From contig JARFIW010000170.1 in the NCBI GenBank assembly GCA_036346225.1, positions 8,866,501 through 8,930,500 of the forward strand: a DNA stretch of 64,000 nucleotides, in the 5' to 3' direction. This document shows positions 20,953 through 33,393 of the stretch, in pieces. The position numbers and the translations under genes are program-made. This DNA comes from Platerodrilus igneus. Its lineage: Eukaryota; Arthropoda; Insecta; Coleoptera; Lycidae. The notes beneath the pieces were generated by a model. It had not been told where the DNA came from and did not search any database. It saw only the letters and a program-made list of their open reading frames with translations. The first letter of the stretch is position 1, and each line of letters begins with the position of its first letter.

Positions 20953-22310
20953 AAGTGCATCAATTTAAGTTAAATTAGTAATAAATATAGTGTACTCGTC
21001 ACTTTCAAGAAAAAACAATAGTAATTATTGTATGAATCATCATCAATCATCTCTGTAACGGCATTTAAGTATACTAAGGGTTCTTTGTAAAATTTGTAAA
21101 TAATTATAGTCAACAAAAGCAAACATGAGACCTGAAGGGGCGTGGTATAAAGGCTTTGCTAATTTTAGAGTACAACCAGAAAAAAAAGGGCAAGTTAGTG
21201 GTTATGAACAAAACCTCCTAGATATTCATTAATTAATTGTGTATTGTGAGCAGAAACTACGGAAGTGCCAACTGCACATCTTGACGTTTTTAAACATAGT
21301 GTCGAATATTAATTTCGCACCATTGAAAAAGAAGAACATCGATTTCTTTCACTAATGTACGTTCAACTCAATTTCATCCTGATTATACATGCAGACTGCT
21401 ACGTATTAAGTGAATTAACTCGTATCATGCCTGTTCATTTATTGGATATTCGAATTTCCGTCTCATATCTACTAAACCTATTGTTTTTTGTATAAACGTA
21501 AAAGAATTTCTTTTGTTTCATAAATCCGGGCTTGGTTATTTTATAAATTAAAATTTACATAGTTCGAATAAAATGGTTTCGACATACATACATATGATAA
21601 GATACTGCCTCGAAGATTTTCATCGGTCTCGGGAAAATGAAGTGAATACATGCTATTGAAATAACAGTTTCCTATTCTAATTGGATGTAAGACATAGTCG
21701 GTTTTGAACAAACCAATCCCTTGAAAGACGAATAAGCTATGTGACAATGGGGTAATTACGTATTTAGTGTTGAACTTCACGAGAGCGGTCGTGTTTCTTC
21801 GGGAGAGTGTGTTACCGCGTACTTCGATGTAGTGCCCGAGTTTTTTTTTCCTACTTTTTTTTTCCACATAGGGTACTACACAGATATTGGAAGCAACAAC
21901 GTTATTGAATTTAAGAAAACCTAAGCACGAAAGTTTTCATCGTCGAAAGCCATGAACTGTATGTGTTAATAACTTTATAACTTGTAGACAGAAATTTGCA
22001 AGATTGAACCTTAATAATCAATTAAATAAGTAAAAATGTCGGGTTAACGGTAACGACGCCTGAAATAACTTACGCCAACGAACGCTTACATTAATCTCTA
22101 TAGACACAAACAGTACTCTACACAACAACTCAACAGAAAAAATACAGCAAAACATAATCAAAACTCCAGTTGGACTAAAATCAAAGGGAGTAAACAAACG
22201 AAAGCAAAGGGCTCGCAAGAAACAACCGACTTCGAGAGTTATAAAAATTTAAACGCAGGTAACAAAGGGTCGTGCCAGGAAGAGACAATCAATATATCAA
22301 TGTAGTTTGC
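20953..22310 (+). repeat. Dispersed unclassified repeat M2, copy b
   Basis: Collinear with 24815-26150 over about 1.3 kb and with parts of 34941-35410. Landmarks are AATAAATATAGTGTACTCGTC, GAATAAAATGGTTTCGACATACAT, CCGGTTTTGAATAA-like and ACATTAATxxCxATxGACACAAAC. Open frames on the minus strand (21541-21867, 22018-22218) have partly aligned counterparts in copy c, but they look like chance frames in a non-coding repeat. Confidence 0.7.
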
Positions 22311-23879
22311 TAAGGAATAGAACAACTCCGGTATAAATTGGAAACCCGAGGTATATTAAAAAAAAAAAAAATAAATACATGCAGTTTTATACCTAAATAT
22401 AATGGCATAAAAACAGACCATAGAAGACGCTAAATGGAAGATTAAACAACTTATAACTTGCAAGGGAAACTAAAAACCACAAACCGAAAATAGAAACAAA
22501 CGACAAGAAGGAACTGACGTACTGGAAGGCAACGTTGCGGCCGTAGTAATCAAAAACCAAAAAGACACACATTACAAGGTTTTTTCCTATTTTATTTAGA
22601 TCGCCATCTGAGTGTTTACTCAAGTTAGTTAAATCAAAACGAATTGTATTTACTATTCATTTATTGACGATAATTAATACGAGAACGCTTAGCGTCTCGA
22701 TTTATTACAATGCCATTATTCTATTGTCTACTGGTTATTATCTGCTTCTCTTATTCTGCTATTCAACATTTTTATATTTATGTACTTGTTTCGGTTCAAC
22801 ATTGCACTTATTATATAACCTTCAAGTAGATAAATGCCATAATTATAGAACGCTGACAACTATTAACTATTACAATAGTAGCTTTGTAGTTCATGGTATT
22901 ACAAATGGAATATGCAAAACAATCTTTTAGTGTTACTGGGTAAATTGCTTAATTTGCCCTACAATAACCTATCATACAAAGGGTTTGAAAAACTTTTCGA
23001 AAACTATCGTATCATCGCTGTATTATCGCACCCTAGTAAAATCATATTGCATATAATTCTTGAACGACTAAGGCCAGAAACGTAGCAGAGTAATTAAGCT
23101 TTATTCTGAATAGTGAAACACGTGAATAAATTCCAAATAACTGACGAATAATCGAATTCCCCCAACAAGATCTTCACCTGATTCGATAAGAAAAAGATGT
23201 AGCTTATTTCTTTTAAAATAAAAAATCTAGAGGTAATCTTTCTTACACCGCTACTTTTCTCCTGGCTATCTTATGGTTTATTTGAGCGTAATGAATATGC
23301 ACGCTTCGAGGTGTTGTGATTCACGTCTTGTTTTGATGATGGTCCCTTACGATACCGCGTAGAACGCAGACTGCAATAGTATTTGATAGGGCACGGACCA
23401 AAACCGGAGTACGCTTTATTAATCATGTCCACAGTTATTTTTCATCACTGTTGATTATATTATCATTGGACGTTCTTTAAATTAACAAATTAACAGAAAT
23501 TTCTCTACGGATTACAAGTGAAAACAGAAAAAGAATTTCTTGAAACAAAACAATCTATATATTATTATCTGAGGCATTCAAAAATGTATTGAGCAACGAA
23601 ACGATGTCTTTGAACATAGAAAAATATTGTAGCCTCGACTGGTCTGCCTCTGACCAAAATTATTACACTGAAATGTACACGAGGCGTTTGTACACAAAAA
23701 ATGACTGAAAAGCTCCTACGAATGATGAATTTGATTGGCATGCACAAGAGTTTTGCGTTTGAGAGTTACTTAGATTACAATAGGTACATTTGAGATGTTA
23801 TTTGTACCATTTCTGGTATGTTTTAGAATAGTCTAGAGGTTTTGAATATGTACAGAAATTGTTGTCGTGGATATTGCAG
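22311..23879. other. No gene recognised
   Basis: AT-rich sequence with a 14-base A run near 22358. Short frames at 22393-22623 (minus) and 22664-22930 (plus) are rich in hydrophobic residues but match nothing I know. Confidence 0.35.
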
Positions 23880-24230
23880 GTCAGTTCTGATTAAAGCTTT
23901 GATTACGATATAATCCGGTTTTAGGCTTTGAAAGAAGTTATATAAAGTACTGTGGATATAAACTACTCTAAGTGAGATGAATTACTGTAGTGATTATATA
24001 AATTATTAGTGCTTGGGTAGTTAATTATAGTGCGGCGATAGTAATTTAGAAGATAGCGTCGTAGTTTAAGAAGATAGTAATTGTACTGTTAGCAACTATC
24101 TGAAAACAAATTGTTGGGCGAGCTTTTAGCAAATTCCATTATAATTACGTATTGTTAAAAAGCTTGTATAATCAGTTTAAAAATGTTGTGCAAATAGAGT
24201 TTTCGTTACAATATGCTTTATAAAATTTTG
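23880..24230 (+). repeat. Dispersed unclassified repeat M3, copy 2
   Basis: Second copy of the repeat at 15720-16090. It again lies upstream of an M2 copy, about 0.6 kb away instead of about 1.4 kb. Confidence 0.55.
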
Positions 24231-24814
24231 TTATTCAGAATATTTAATAATTTATTTTTGTTATTTGTAATCATCTCTATTACCAACTTGAACCCTTTCA
24301 ACAGTATCAAAAAGATGAGGTTTTGTTTCTGTCATGTTAAACTTTAGAATGGCTAAGTTTCAACAATTTTTGTTCAAAATTAAATCTTCCCTCAAAATAT
24401 GGAACAGTTTCGTACACTGAGTTAAAAAATAATTTCAGAGTATCGCGTGATGACTAAAGTAGCTGATCCTTATGTAACTGTTTATCTTAGGATCTCTTCT
24501 CGCATTCCAACTTTATTCTCTAAGAAATTGGTTTCCTAGCGTTTCTTTTCATCGCAACTGCACCGTGATTAGCTGTTTATTTGTTTTTATCTTAAGGTGC
24601 TTCACGGTTGACATGAATAGAGTTTTGGTAAGTTAAGAACCTTGCATCCATCATTGTCCTTTTTATAGGAGAAATTGCCATGTGCACTTTCCTCATTATA
24701 CTCGGTTTGTGTGCCATTAAATTGAGCTATGATTTCGCCATCGCATGAAATATTGAAACTTCCACGTCGATCCTTCATTTATGGAATAAAAGCTCATTTG
24801 GTCGATTAGGGATC
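24231..24814. other. No gene recognised
   Basis: Spacer between repeats M3 and M2 with no frames or matches that I can support. Confidence 0.35.
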
Positions 24815-26150
24815 AGATAAATAAATTAATAGTGCATCAATTCAACTTATTGATAAAAATAGTGTACTCGTTGTTTTAAAGAAAACAGTAATTATTGTCA
24901 GTGACCTCTGCTGTGGCGGCATTTGAGTATAATAAAGGTTCTTTGTAAATATTTATAAATAATTAGACCTGTACTAGACCGAATAAAGAACTGTAAATCA
25001 AAGTACGTCCCAGTTGCGTCGAGAGTGTAACAATATACTAGACATCGTAAATATTTTCATCCTGATTACACATTCAGGCTGATACGTGTTAAGTGTATTA
25101 ACTCTTAGCATGCCTTTTCATTTATGAATATCCATGTTTCCGTCTCTCTACCGAATCTATTGTATTTTGTCTAAAAGTAAAAGAAGTTCTTTTGTTTCCT
25201 AAATCCGGACCTAGCTATTTTATGTTATTATTTACATTGTAAGAATAAAATGGCTTCGACATACATAAATATGTTAAATTACCGCCTTGGGGATTTTTAT
25301 CGCTCTTGGGAAAATGATGTGAAAATGCGTTAGAGAAGTAACGGCGTTCTCTAATCTAATTGGATCTAAGACATCAACCGGTTTTGAATAAGCCAATCAC
25401 ATGAGGGGACGAATAAGCGTTGGGACAATGGAGTAATTACGCGAACACTTTTAGTGTTGAGCTTCACGGAAGCGGTTGTGATTTTTAGGGAGAGTACATT
25501 ACCGCGTATTACAATGTATTGCTCGAGTCTCTTATTCTTACCTTTTTAATTTTTTTCTTATAGAGCACTACAGCGCCATTAGAGGCAACAATGTTATTAA
25601 ATTTCAGAAAAGCGAATCACCACGACCCTGAGAAAGGTTTTGTCGCCGGAGGCCATGAACTATAACTCGTAAATATAAATTTGCACGATTGAAACTTATA
25701 ATTAATTAAACAAGTAAGAGTGTCGGGTTAAAAATAACAAGGCCTGAAATATCTTATACAAATAACAGTTTACATTAATTCCCATGGACACAAACATTAC
25801 TCTACAGTGCAACTCAATAAAAAAAAATTTCACTACAAAACATAGTAAAAACTCAGTTGGACTAAAATTAAAGGCGTAAACAACCGAAAGCAAAGAATTT
25901 GAAAGAAACCACCTATGTAGATAGGTATAGAAATTTAAATGCGGTTATCAAAGGATATTAGGCAAATTATTAGAAATTTAGGTTGTGAAGAATATGTAGA
26001 ACTTTTAAGACTAGCACAGAATAGAAAAGAAGTTAGAACTGCGTCAAACAGACCTTAAGTAAGGTCGAAAACAAAATGATGATGATCAAAGGATGGTGAC
26101 CAGAAACAGAAATTAATATATCAATATAGTTTACTAAAAAGTCAACAAAA
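24815..26150 (+). repeat. Dispersed unclassified repeat M2, copy c
   Basis: Direct repeat of 20953-22310 at a distance of about 3.86 kb. It is interrupted at 25956-26084 by a short LINE insertion with a 9-bp target duplication. Copy b lacks the insertion, which confirms the boundary. Confidence 0.7.
25956..26084 (+). mobile_element. 129-bp 5'-truncated LINE 3' end with (ATG)n tail
   Basis: The insertion is flanked by ATCAAAGGA at 25947-25955 and 26085-26093. It encodes only the last residues of a LINE ORF, related to but different from family A (IIRNLGCEEYVELLRLAQNR, then TASNRP and a stop), and ends in ATGATGATG. This is the standard product of target-primed reverse transcription with 5' truncation. 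Confidence 0.85.
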
Positions 26151-26179
26151 ATTATCGTACCATAGGTGTACAATCGGAT

Positions 26180-27150
26180 CCCAGTAGAATGGGAAAAAAT
26201 GTTCGAAATACTAAAAAAACAGAAATAAGTTATAGGGGTAGACGGATAGTACATAGCTTATAGAAAGAGCAAACAGCGGTAATAGAATTAAAGCAGAAAC
26301 GTAGAGAAGTAAATAATAGAAATGCAGAAAAAAGACATTTGGAATTAAATTCAAGGACAAACGACTGTTATCCTTAGATTTGTAGACGATATTGAGATAT
26401 AATCATCTAGCAAGGAAGAGTTAAAAGCAGCTCTTAATGAAATGGAAACAGTACTAACAGAGAGATACGGTATGGAAATTAACAAAAAGAAAACTACAGT
26501 AATAGTATGTATAGGAGGGGAAAATAAGTAGAAAACAAAAATACGACGAAAAAACGAGAATTAAAAAAAGTTAAAGATTTCTCCTATCTAGCAAGCTAAA
26601 TAATGCAAGATGGGAAAATGCAAAAAATATAAAACCACGTTTAGCAAAAGACCATACTGTATTTAACAACAGCAACTACTATATTCGAAGATAACAAACA
26701 TGGAAATAAAGAAAAGATTGCTCAAAGCATATGTGTGAAGCAGAGCACTATAGAGCTGTGATACGTGGACAGTAGAAAATCAGACAGGAAAAAGATTAAG
26801 CCCTTGAAATGTGGTGCTATAAAAGTACAATGAAGATCTCATGGACATAAAATTTAGAACATAGAGGTAGAGAAAGGAAGAAATATGAGGAAAACAGTAA
26901 AAATAGGAGAGATAGAAAGATAGGTCACGTTCTAAGGCATGAGAGCATAGAGCAGGACATGTTAGAAGCAGAGAAAGGAAAAACGGAAGGCAGAGGTAGA
27001 CCTAGATTAGGCTCTTGCATACAGATGATGAAAGATACAGACTGAGGAAAGGTCAAGGAAATGTGTGGCTTATCTCTAAATAAGAAACAATGGAGATACG
27101 CGTACAACCAGTTCCAGGACTGAAAACCTAAAGATAACATCAACAAAAAA
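26180..27150 (+). mobile_element. RTE-like LINE (family A-related), copy 5, decayed
   Basis: Similarity begins in the RT palm (WEKMFEILKK at about 26190) and continues through a FVDDIEI-like remnant of the FADD box (about 26375), ERYGMEINKKKT, the late GHVLRHE region and a final QWRYAYNQFQD at about 27090-27120. Stops and shifts are frequent. It lacks the repeated tail and (ATG)n end seen in other copies. Confidence 0.75.
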
Positions 27151-27244
27151 TTGTATTAAAAGCATAGCATACAACTATAGGATAAGTGAACGGTGCCACG
27201 TACAATGGCGTAGCAGAATAATAACGTAAATATACCAGAACAAA

Positions 27245-27616
27245 CCTGGGTATATTAGAAAAGGAAAACAAGTCACATACATGTGTCGGGATACTAATCT
27301 TGTCAGCCCGCGGAAGCGAATTGACACAGCATCGCCGCGGTAGTCAGCCACACCACGCTACTACCGTAATTGCAACGGCGGTCTACATGCAAGAGCAGTT
27401 GATCTACATCAAGGAATAATCGGGCTACGCACCAAGCAATTTAGCCTCCAGCTAAGAGCTAAAAAAAAGGAAAATCTTACTAATATGAACAACTCAGGAG
27501 CGCTTACCGATACACACCAAATCTACACACTTGATAGTGGAGAAACGTGCATCGCTCTTAGAGTAACAGAACGAGTAGTTTTTACAAGTGCATCAACGCA
27601 CAAGCTGCAGAATTAG
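27245..27616 (+). repeat. Unclassified repeat family D, copy 1 (partial)
   Basis: Matches the first 370 bases of copies at 28250-29115 and 51985-52861. Shared landmarks are GGGTAT...AGAAAAGG, ACATGTGTCGGGATACT, GCGGTCTACATGCAAGAGCA, TAGCCTCCAGCTAA and CGCACAAGCTGCAGAAT. Similarity ends abruptly after the last of these. Confidence 0.8.
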
Positions 27617-28245
27617 GATTTCGTCGACCAACATCTTCAGGTTCTGCATCAGTATAGACAAATATCTGCGTCTCATGGGTAGTTTTCCGCAAAACAAGGA
27701 CAGTAGGGGGTGTAGTAGTTGTAGCACGCGATATAGAAGGTGGCGAGGGTGGTTTAGGAAACTCGAAACGAGTTAAGGAAGAGAGTTGTTTGTTGTTAGG
27801 GTTGGAAGTAAAAAAGTCAACGGTAGAAAAGGAAACATCATGGGTTGTCAGAATATCCACGGTAGAAAAAGAAAAAGTATTGGCTGTACGAGAATCAACC
27901 TTACGAAGAGAAACACAAGCGGAGCACACTTAAGTTACGTTAACTAGAGAGACAGAAGTAGATAAAATTTAACGACGTTAGATAAAGGACTGGAAGTATC
28001 ACAGTTAGGACAGAAAACAGCATTGGCTGTAGAAATATCAATCTTAGGAAAAGGAGCAGAATCGGGTAACACTTCATCACATAGAGGAACATCAGCTACA
28101 AGTTCATTAACCTTAGTTAAAAGAACAGAAGCGAGTAGAAGTTTGTCAGCATGAGATAAAGAAACACAATCAGAAAGAATTTTGTCAACATCAGAAAAAT
28201 AGGAGTAGAGTCAAGTAAGACTGCATTACCAGAACAAACCTTAGC
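27582..28245 (-). pseudogene. Unknown repeat-containing protein remnant between D copies
   Basis: The open part at 27929-27582 encodes 115 residues without a recognised family. Upstream on the same strand (to about 28245) two further frames continue a related text. An internal repeat is visible: PKIDISTANAVF against RKVDSRTANTFSFSTVD, then DVSFSTVDFFTS. A proline-rich part follows (FPKPPSPPS) and a segment KTTHETQIFVYTDAE. The last about 12 residues are antisense of the D repeat, so the true end is lost. It may be a gag-like or ORF1-like protein of a retroelement, but no motif proves it. Confidence 0.3.
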
Positions 28246-28249
28246 GTAT

Positions 28250-29115
28250 TTAATTTCAAATTGGGTTTATCTCTGGGTATGCTAGAAAAGGAAAACGAGT
28301 CATATACATGTATCGGGATACTTATCTTGTTAGCCCTCGGAAGCGAATTGACACAGCATCGCCGCGGTAGTCAGCAACACCATGCTACTACCGTAATTGC
28401 AACGGCGGTCTACATGCAAGAGCAGTTGATATACATCAAGGAGTAATCGGGCTACGCAACAAGCAATTTAGCCTCCAGCTAAAAGCTAAAAAACATCATG
28501 CTAATACTAACAACTCAGGAGCGCTTACCGATACACACCAAATCTACACATTTGATAGAGGAGAAACGTGCATCGCTCTTAGAGTAACATAACGAGTAGC
28601 TTTTACAAGTGCATCAACGCACAAGCTGCAGAATCAAAGTTTAAAAGGAGTTCAAAATAACACAAAATCGAAAAGCAAACTTCCGCGTTATCGAAACGCG
28701 ATTGAAACTGGAAAACACGGTTTTACCGGAGAATAGTAGGATATATTATTTTGACAAATCTTTAGATGGGAAACCCACTAGAACGCAATTATACGTTATC
28801 GGAAGGTATAACACGCTCACGGATACCTAAACAGGATCTTGACTAATTAATTGTAGCATAAACTTGTCGTTTCAAAACAACTAGATTTACGTTGAGAAAT
28901 TCTTAGGAGTATTTATTATTAATTATGCGGAAGGATTTAACAATAGACATGGAATTTATACAAACGGATAATGAATTAACAAGGGATTTGAGTTGAAAAT
29001 TATGGTAAAGCGAGCTTACCTGAACAGGTACAATATATCGGGTATTGTTGGAGAATTAAATACTAAAAAAGGAATTTATGTAAATAAAATAACCAATTAT
29101 TGCCGAAAATGAACG
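28250..29115 (+). repeat. Unclassified repeat family D, copy 2
   Basis: Collinear with 51985-52861 along its full length; both stop at CGAAAATGAACGTAACAA. The shared sequence shows coding-like stretches in changing frames: ALTDTHQIYTFDRGETCIAL, then YYFDKSLDGKPTRTQLYVIG, then IMVKRAYLNRYNISGIVG. Conservation of these across frameshifts suggests a decayed mobile-element protein. I cannot name the superfamily. Confidence 0.75.
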
Positions 29116-29239
29116 TAACAACGGTGCTGCAATATGTCTTTCATTGTTGTTGGTATTTCAGTCACGACGTATGTCCCAACGGCAACAGTGTTTAAGAAAC
29201 ACCTTTACTAAATTAGAAAGATGGAATTTTAATCATTAT

Positions 29240-29460
29240 TATAGTTGACACCAACGAAAGCATACGACAATAAGCTTCTTCACAGTCAAACTTTGGGTTA
29301 TTGGTTATACGGTGGAGGAAATATCGAAATCCATTCAAAAATCCTATTAAAGTTATTGGAGCTGTTGCTAAAGCCACATGTGTTTTCCGTAATTATCCAA
29401 TTGAAAATGTGTCCGAAAAAAGCACCGATCAAGGACTGTACGTGTAATCAGTTGTTAAAC
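29240..29460 (+). pseudogene. PIF/Harbinger-like transposase fragment
   Basis: In the frame starting near 29283 the sequence reads QSNFGLLVIRWRKYRNPFK, then VIGAVAKATCVFRNYPI. It resembles the DDE_Tnp_4 block ENAFGILxxRWRIFxxPI followed by xxVxACCVLHNFL near the C-terminus of Harbinger transposases. Only about 45 residues remain and no catalytic Asp can be placed, so this is a tentative call. Confidence 0.4.
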
Positions 29461-29469
29461 TCGTAATAA

Positions 29470-30157
29470 AGACTTCGCAATTATTGAAGAACTGGTTAAG
29501 AGATTTTCGAAGTAAGAAACGGTTTTATGGAATACTTTAAACTCACCACAGTGTTGTCTGTTATGTCCATATGAGCAATATTTTCGTACATTTTATACTT
29601 AAATACTAAAAAAAAAAAACTGTTAAAGAATCGCGTCCTTTTGCAATGCGTTCCCATATATTAATTTTTAACTAAGCATCACGGTATACTTCTTGAATTA
29701 AAGCCATATAGTATAACCTGCATTCGAACAGATTCAATCAAGAGTCTTTTGAAGACTGTACAGGGCGTAGTCAATTATTTATTTTAAGGATGAAACACTT
29801 TTAAAATACCTAATAATAACAGTATGTAGGTGCTAAGGCTTTCATTACACGCGACTTTCAACATATTACTAAGCATGCGGTGGGCAATTGAAAATGCTCA
29901 AAATCTTGCTCCAATCTAACACGAGCTAATGAACAAACCGAAACCAGCCTTCAATGTATGTTTACGTATGTTCGTTTCGTTTAGCTTAGGTGGCGTCTGA
30001 TGTATTTGAAAATACGGCAGCAGATTTATATTAAAATTACCGTGGTGTAACGTAGTTTAGTTTCGCTCGCTATGGTCTAGCACCTATAGCATCTGAAGTT
30101 ATTTTAATGTAGGATATAACTCAAGGATCATATTGTAGCACCGTCATCGGACCCCCT
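29470..30157. other. No gene recognised
   Basis: AT-rich spacer. Nothing in either strand could be matched to the repeats or families described here. Confidence 0.35.
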
Positions 30158-30452
30158 CTACACTTGATTTTCCAATGCTCCACCTGAAAGTAACTTCATT
30201 GGCCAGGAAGCGAGTTCTTTTTACCCGGAAATTTTGAATTTTGCCGAACCTTGCTGTTCCAAGCAAGGCAGGGATCTTCACCGTGCGTGATAACACACAC
30301 GATACCTACATTTTATCTCTCATCTGAATGATGGCGTTTTTGTAAAAAATGCTCGCCTAACATTTTTTTAAGCAGACCCTGTCGGGATTCGAACTCGGAA
30401 CCTTGGACATAATAGTCACACGCACACCAACAACGCCACTGTCACCGGACCG
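30158..30452 (-). mobile_element. tRNA-derived SINE, copy 1
   Basis: Same family as 40122-40419 and 50178-50481, on the minus strand. A tRNA-like head lies at the right end, with a B box (GGTTCCGAGTTCGAATCCC on the minus strand, about 30384-30402), then a body with the GCACGxxxxAAGATC-like and CCAAGCAAGG-like blocks and a right-hand AAAATC tail. The A box is more decayed than in the other copies. It is followed directly by repeat M2. Confidence 0.75.
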
Positions 30453-30474
30453 TCTACAATCTAAAGTGATAAAA

Positions 30475-30589
30475 ACAATTAGGTAAAGAATGTTATGATA
30501 GGCAACGGCAAAGGTTGAATACAATAGGAAGATGTGATTACATTCCGCCGAATTCTAGAATAATATGGAAGATATTATAGTTCAATATA
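30475..30589 (+). repeat. Dispersed repeat M2, copy d, left fragment
   Basis: Left part of an M2 copy, continuing at 34941-35410. Ends at the TA that was duplicated on insertion of the mariner-type element. Confidence 0.75.
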
Positions 30590-31620
30590 CAGTGTGTCCA
30601 AATTTCGAGTCTCTACATTGTGATTTCAGTTATTATAAGAGATAGAAATTGGGTTAAATGGGGAAAGATTTGGAGGAATCCAGGCCAGTTTTGTATCCGT
30701 TTACAAAATTGGTGTAAGTTGTCTGGTTTTGGAGATATTCGAAGAAAACTAAAAATGGCGGATTTTATTTTTTGATAATAAAACATGAATCATAAGTCGC
30801 ACCATCACAAGACTTGCACATTATTAAGACACTTTTCTAAAAGGAGTATTTTAGCATAAACAGAATCATTCGACTGTCTTTTGTTTTCGAGGAAACGCCC
30901 ACAACTTTTGTTTTTCTTATGGCCGCCATTTTGAATATTAAGTGAATATTATGCACCTTAAAATTACCTTTTCAAAAGTATGCCAAATGTCTATAAAAAA
31001 ATGCAAAACTATCCTAAATTTTAAAAATAACTAAATTTGTATGTTCTTTAACGTTTGGTAATCCCAACAGGGCAAAAATTTGATTTCTACTTTATGAAAA
31101 GTACAATACACATTTTATAATGTACACAAACAGCAGTTGTCAGAAAGTATTAATTATGGTGGTACTAGAGTTAAAATGATATCGTTTTATAATAGTAGGC
31201 GGTGGTATGTGACAAAACCAAACAATTGAATTACAGTTATATGTCAAACAAATTCTAAAATTTAGATAAACTTGTGTGTGTTGTAAGTTTTGGTGCCGGT
31301 GGTGCTGCATTTTAATTTAAAAATGGCACATGTCTACAAGTTTTCGAATGAGGAAAAGTTTGATATGCTAAATACTTATTTACAATCGTTTCGGAACGCT
31401 GATACGGCATCCGCCAGATATTTGGAATTGTATCCAGAAAGACGACAACCGCATAAAACATACTTCAGAAAAATTGTAATGAATTTACTGAATTATGGTG
31501 CTTTTGAACAGACTAGGGAACAATACGACTTAAACAATAGGGAACGTGTTCTAAGCATTACTGAGGCGGTAACACGAAATCCATCCACATCCGTAAGATC
31601 TGTAAGCCGTGAACTTGAAA

Positions 31621-33393
31621 CTTATTTTATTTTTTTTGACGGGCTGACACTACTACTACTAGTGGCTTCAACTAGCCTCATGCATGGGCGCTAGTATTTT
31701 CAAAGGCTTTACGTTGCCAGCGCCAATGAAACTATTTACTTAACACATATAACTGACCCTAGAAGTTGGGTGTCAGCAAAACGAAGTCTTCCGACGTAAC
31801 TAGGGGTCTATTCCTTGGGTAGAGCTATGAGCAATGGGGGGGTAAGTCGAAATCTGTTGGGGGTCACACTCAAACTAAAACAAATAGGCGCCACCAAGTC
31901 CAGATTGATTCATGTTAATAGCATGGCATATTTCTAAGGGCGGACGTGGAGACCCAAAGAAAAAAAGATCGCCTTCGGTGACAAAAACCTGTCTTAACAG
32001 AATAAGACGCTGTTCCTGTAAGAAAGAATAATAATTAAGTCAACATAGAAAATGGGAACACTGTTTGTGTCCCTCAAATATGCCTAAAAAAAATAAAAAG
32101 AATATTTTCTACATAAGGGTGGCATCAAAATTCAACTCTTATTGCTTTTCGGTTGTTAGGTTTGATCACACTTGATCAAAATAAAAAACTTTAAGCTTGG
32201 GTTAATAATTTACAGAAAGAATTCCTTTATCTTTAAATAAAATTTAATGCAACAAAATTAAATAATTACTTGAAGTAGTTTGTAAATTTACGATAAGGTT
32301 TATCAACCTGATTCTTGATCAAATATATTACAACAAAGTGTAACTTGTTACACTAATATTTTCTAACCCATTCAGATCTGTTTAGGTCAATTACATTATC
32401 AAAATTAAAAATACAAAATTTTCTCGTTAAGTTAAATGTGCTAATTTCAGTTTAAAATGAAAATGCTCACAAAGATATTCTCGTTTTCAAAGGTGGTAGT
32501 AATATAATACTAAGCATCTGCTTTCAAAGATACAAGTGTCAGCAGCATATTTCAAACAAACAAGTGACGTAGTTACACCTGTTATTTTATACTGAAGCAA
32601 CGTGTTGTTTCTGACAAAATAAGCTGAGTGAATTTTAAGTTTGGTACTGGGAAATCCAGCTTAGTAACAGATAAAGTGAATAACAAAATCGTATTTCTAC
32701 GTATCGAAACAAAATAGCGTGCTTCCTGAATGGAACACAAATGAATTTCTTAAAGCTACTACGAACCAAACAAAACTGCTTTCCTAGACTGGATTAGGAC
32801 GTGCATCGCCATGCGGTACTAACTGCTTACATCCTATCAAAATAGTATCTTGGCTCGGAGCAACAAACGATCTCCTGTTAATTAGATCTGCTTTCCATCC
32901 TCTAAATACACGTGTTAAAGTGAAGTGGTTTTCTTAACGTTGATTCAAAGTTCTAAGTTCTTGTCGTTTAAATTCTCATCGCCTAAGTTTTGTAGCGTAA
33001 TCTTTCGTCGTCTAATCTTGGTTGCGCTAAACAAATTTTCAAATTAAATACTATAATAACGAGTATACATTACCAACCGTTATTCAGAAAATGTCTCACT
33101 CAATCAAACCGACCCGCAGGTCACTGGCCATTGTTCTCCTAAAAATCTTGCTGCTTCTTTTACCTATGGCCGAGTGCTTATCCCGCGCTCTCGGACGATG
33201 GGAGGATACCAAGGGGGGGTTGTCATTCCTCTCAACGCGCTTGCGACTGGGTGTGGAATACACCGACATCCAAAACAACTAGACTAACGAGTCAAGATGC
33301 TGTTACAATGTAATATTTTAATTGTTAAACGTATTACGACTTTACTTAATAAAGGTGTTTAACTATTGTCGTACCTTTAATGAAGAGAATTAT
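31621..33393. mobile_element. Unclassified 1.77-kb insertion inside the transposase gene
   Basis: The transposase text stops after RELE and resumes at IVTNL, so this stretch is a secondary insertion. TGAA occurs just before its left edge and just before its right edge (about 33389-33392), a possible 4-bp target duplication. The left edge reads as a poly(A)-like tail on the minus strand (AAAAAAAATAAAATAAG). The right part on the plus strand carries a small open frame and an AATAAA signal. I recognise no retrotransposon or transposon protein. Confidence 0.55.
33091..33282 (+). CDS. 63-residue secreted-type peptide, unknown
   Basis: The frame starts with ATG in AAAATGTC context. Residues 1-10 are basic (KPTRR). 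Residues 11-27 are strongly hydrophobic (LAIVLLKILLLLLPMA) and end AEC, fitting a signal peptide with cleavage near residue 28-30. The remaining about 34 residues (LSRALGRWEDTKGGLSFLST, then RLRLGVEYTDIQNN) have charged and glycine residues. An AATAAA lies at 33348-33353, 66 bases after the stop, so a short transcript is plausible. The opposite strand has a 60-codon frame over the same stretch with no recognisable features. I know no family for it; it could be a chance frame in the insertion. Confidence 0.35.
   Translation: MSHSIKPTRRSLAIVLLKILLLLLPMAECLSRALGRWEDTKGGLSFLSTRLRLGVEYTDIQNN

Noticed and set aside
30384..30452. tRNA-like sequence with a good B box
   Set aside because: Not a tRNA gene: it is the head of a SINE that recurs at 40122-40419 and 50178-50481.
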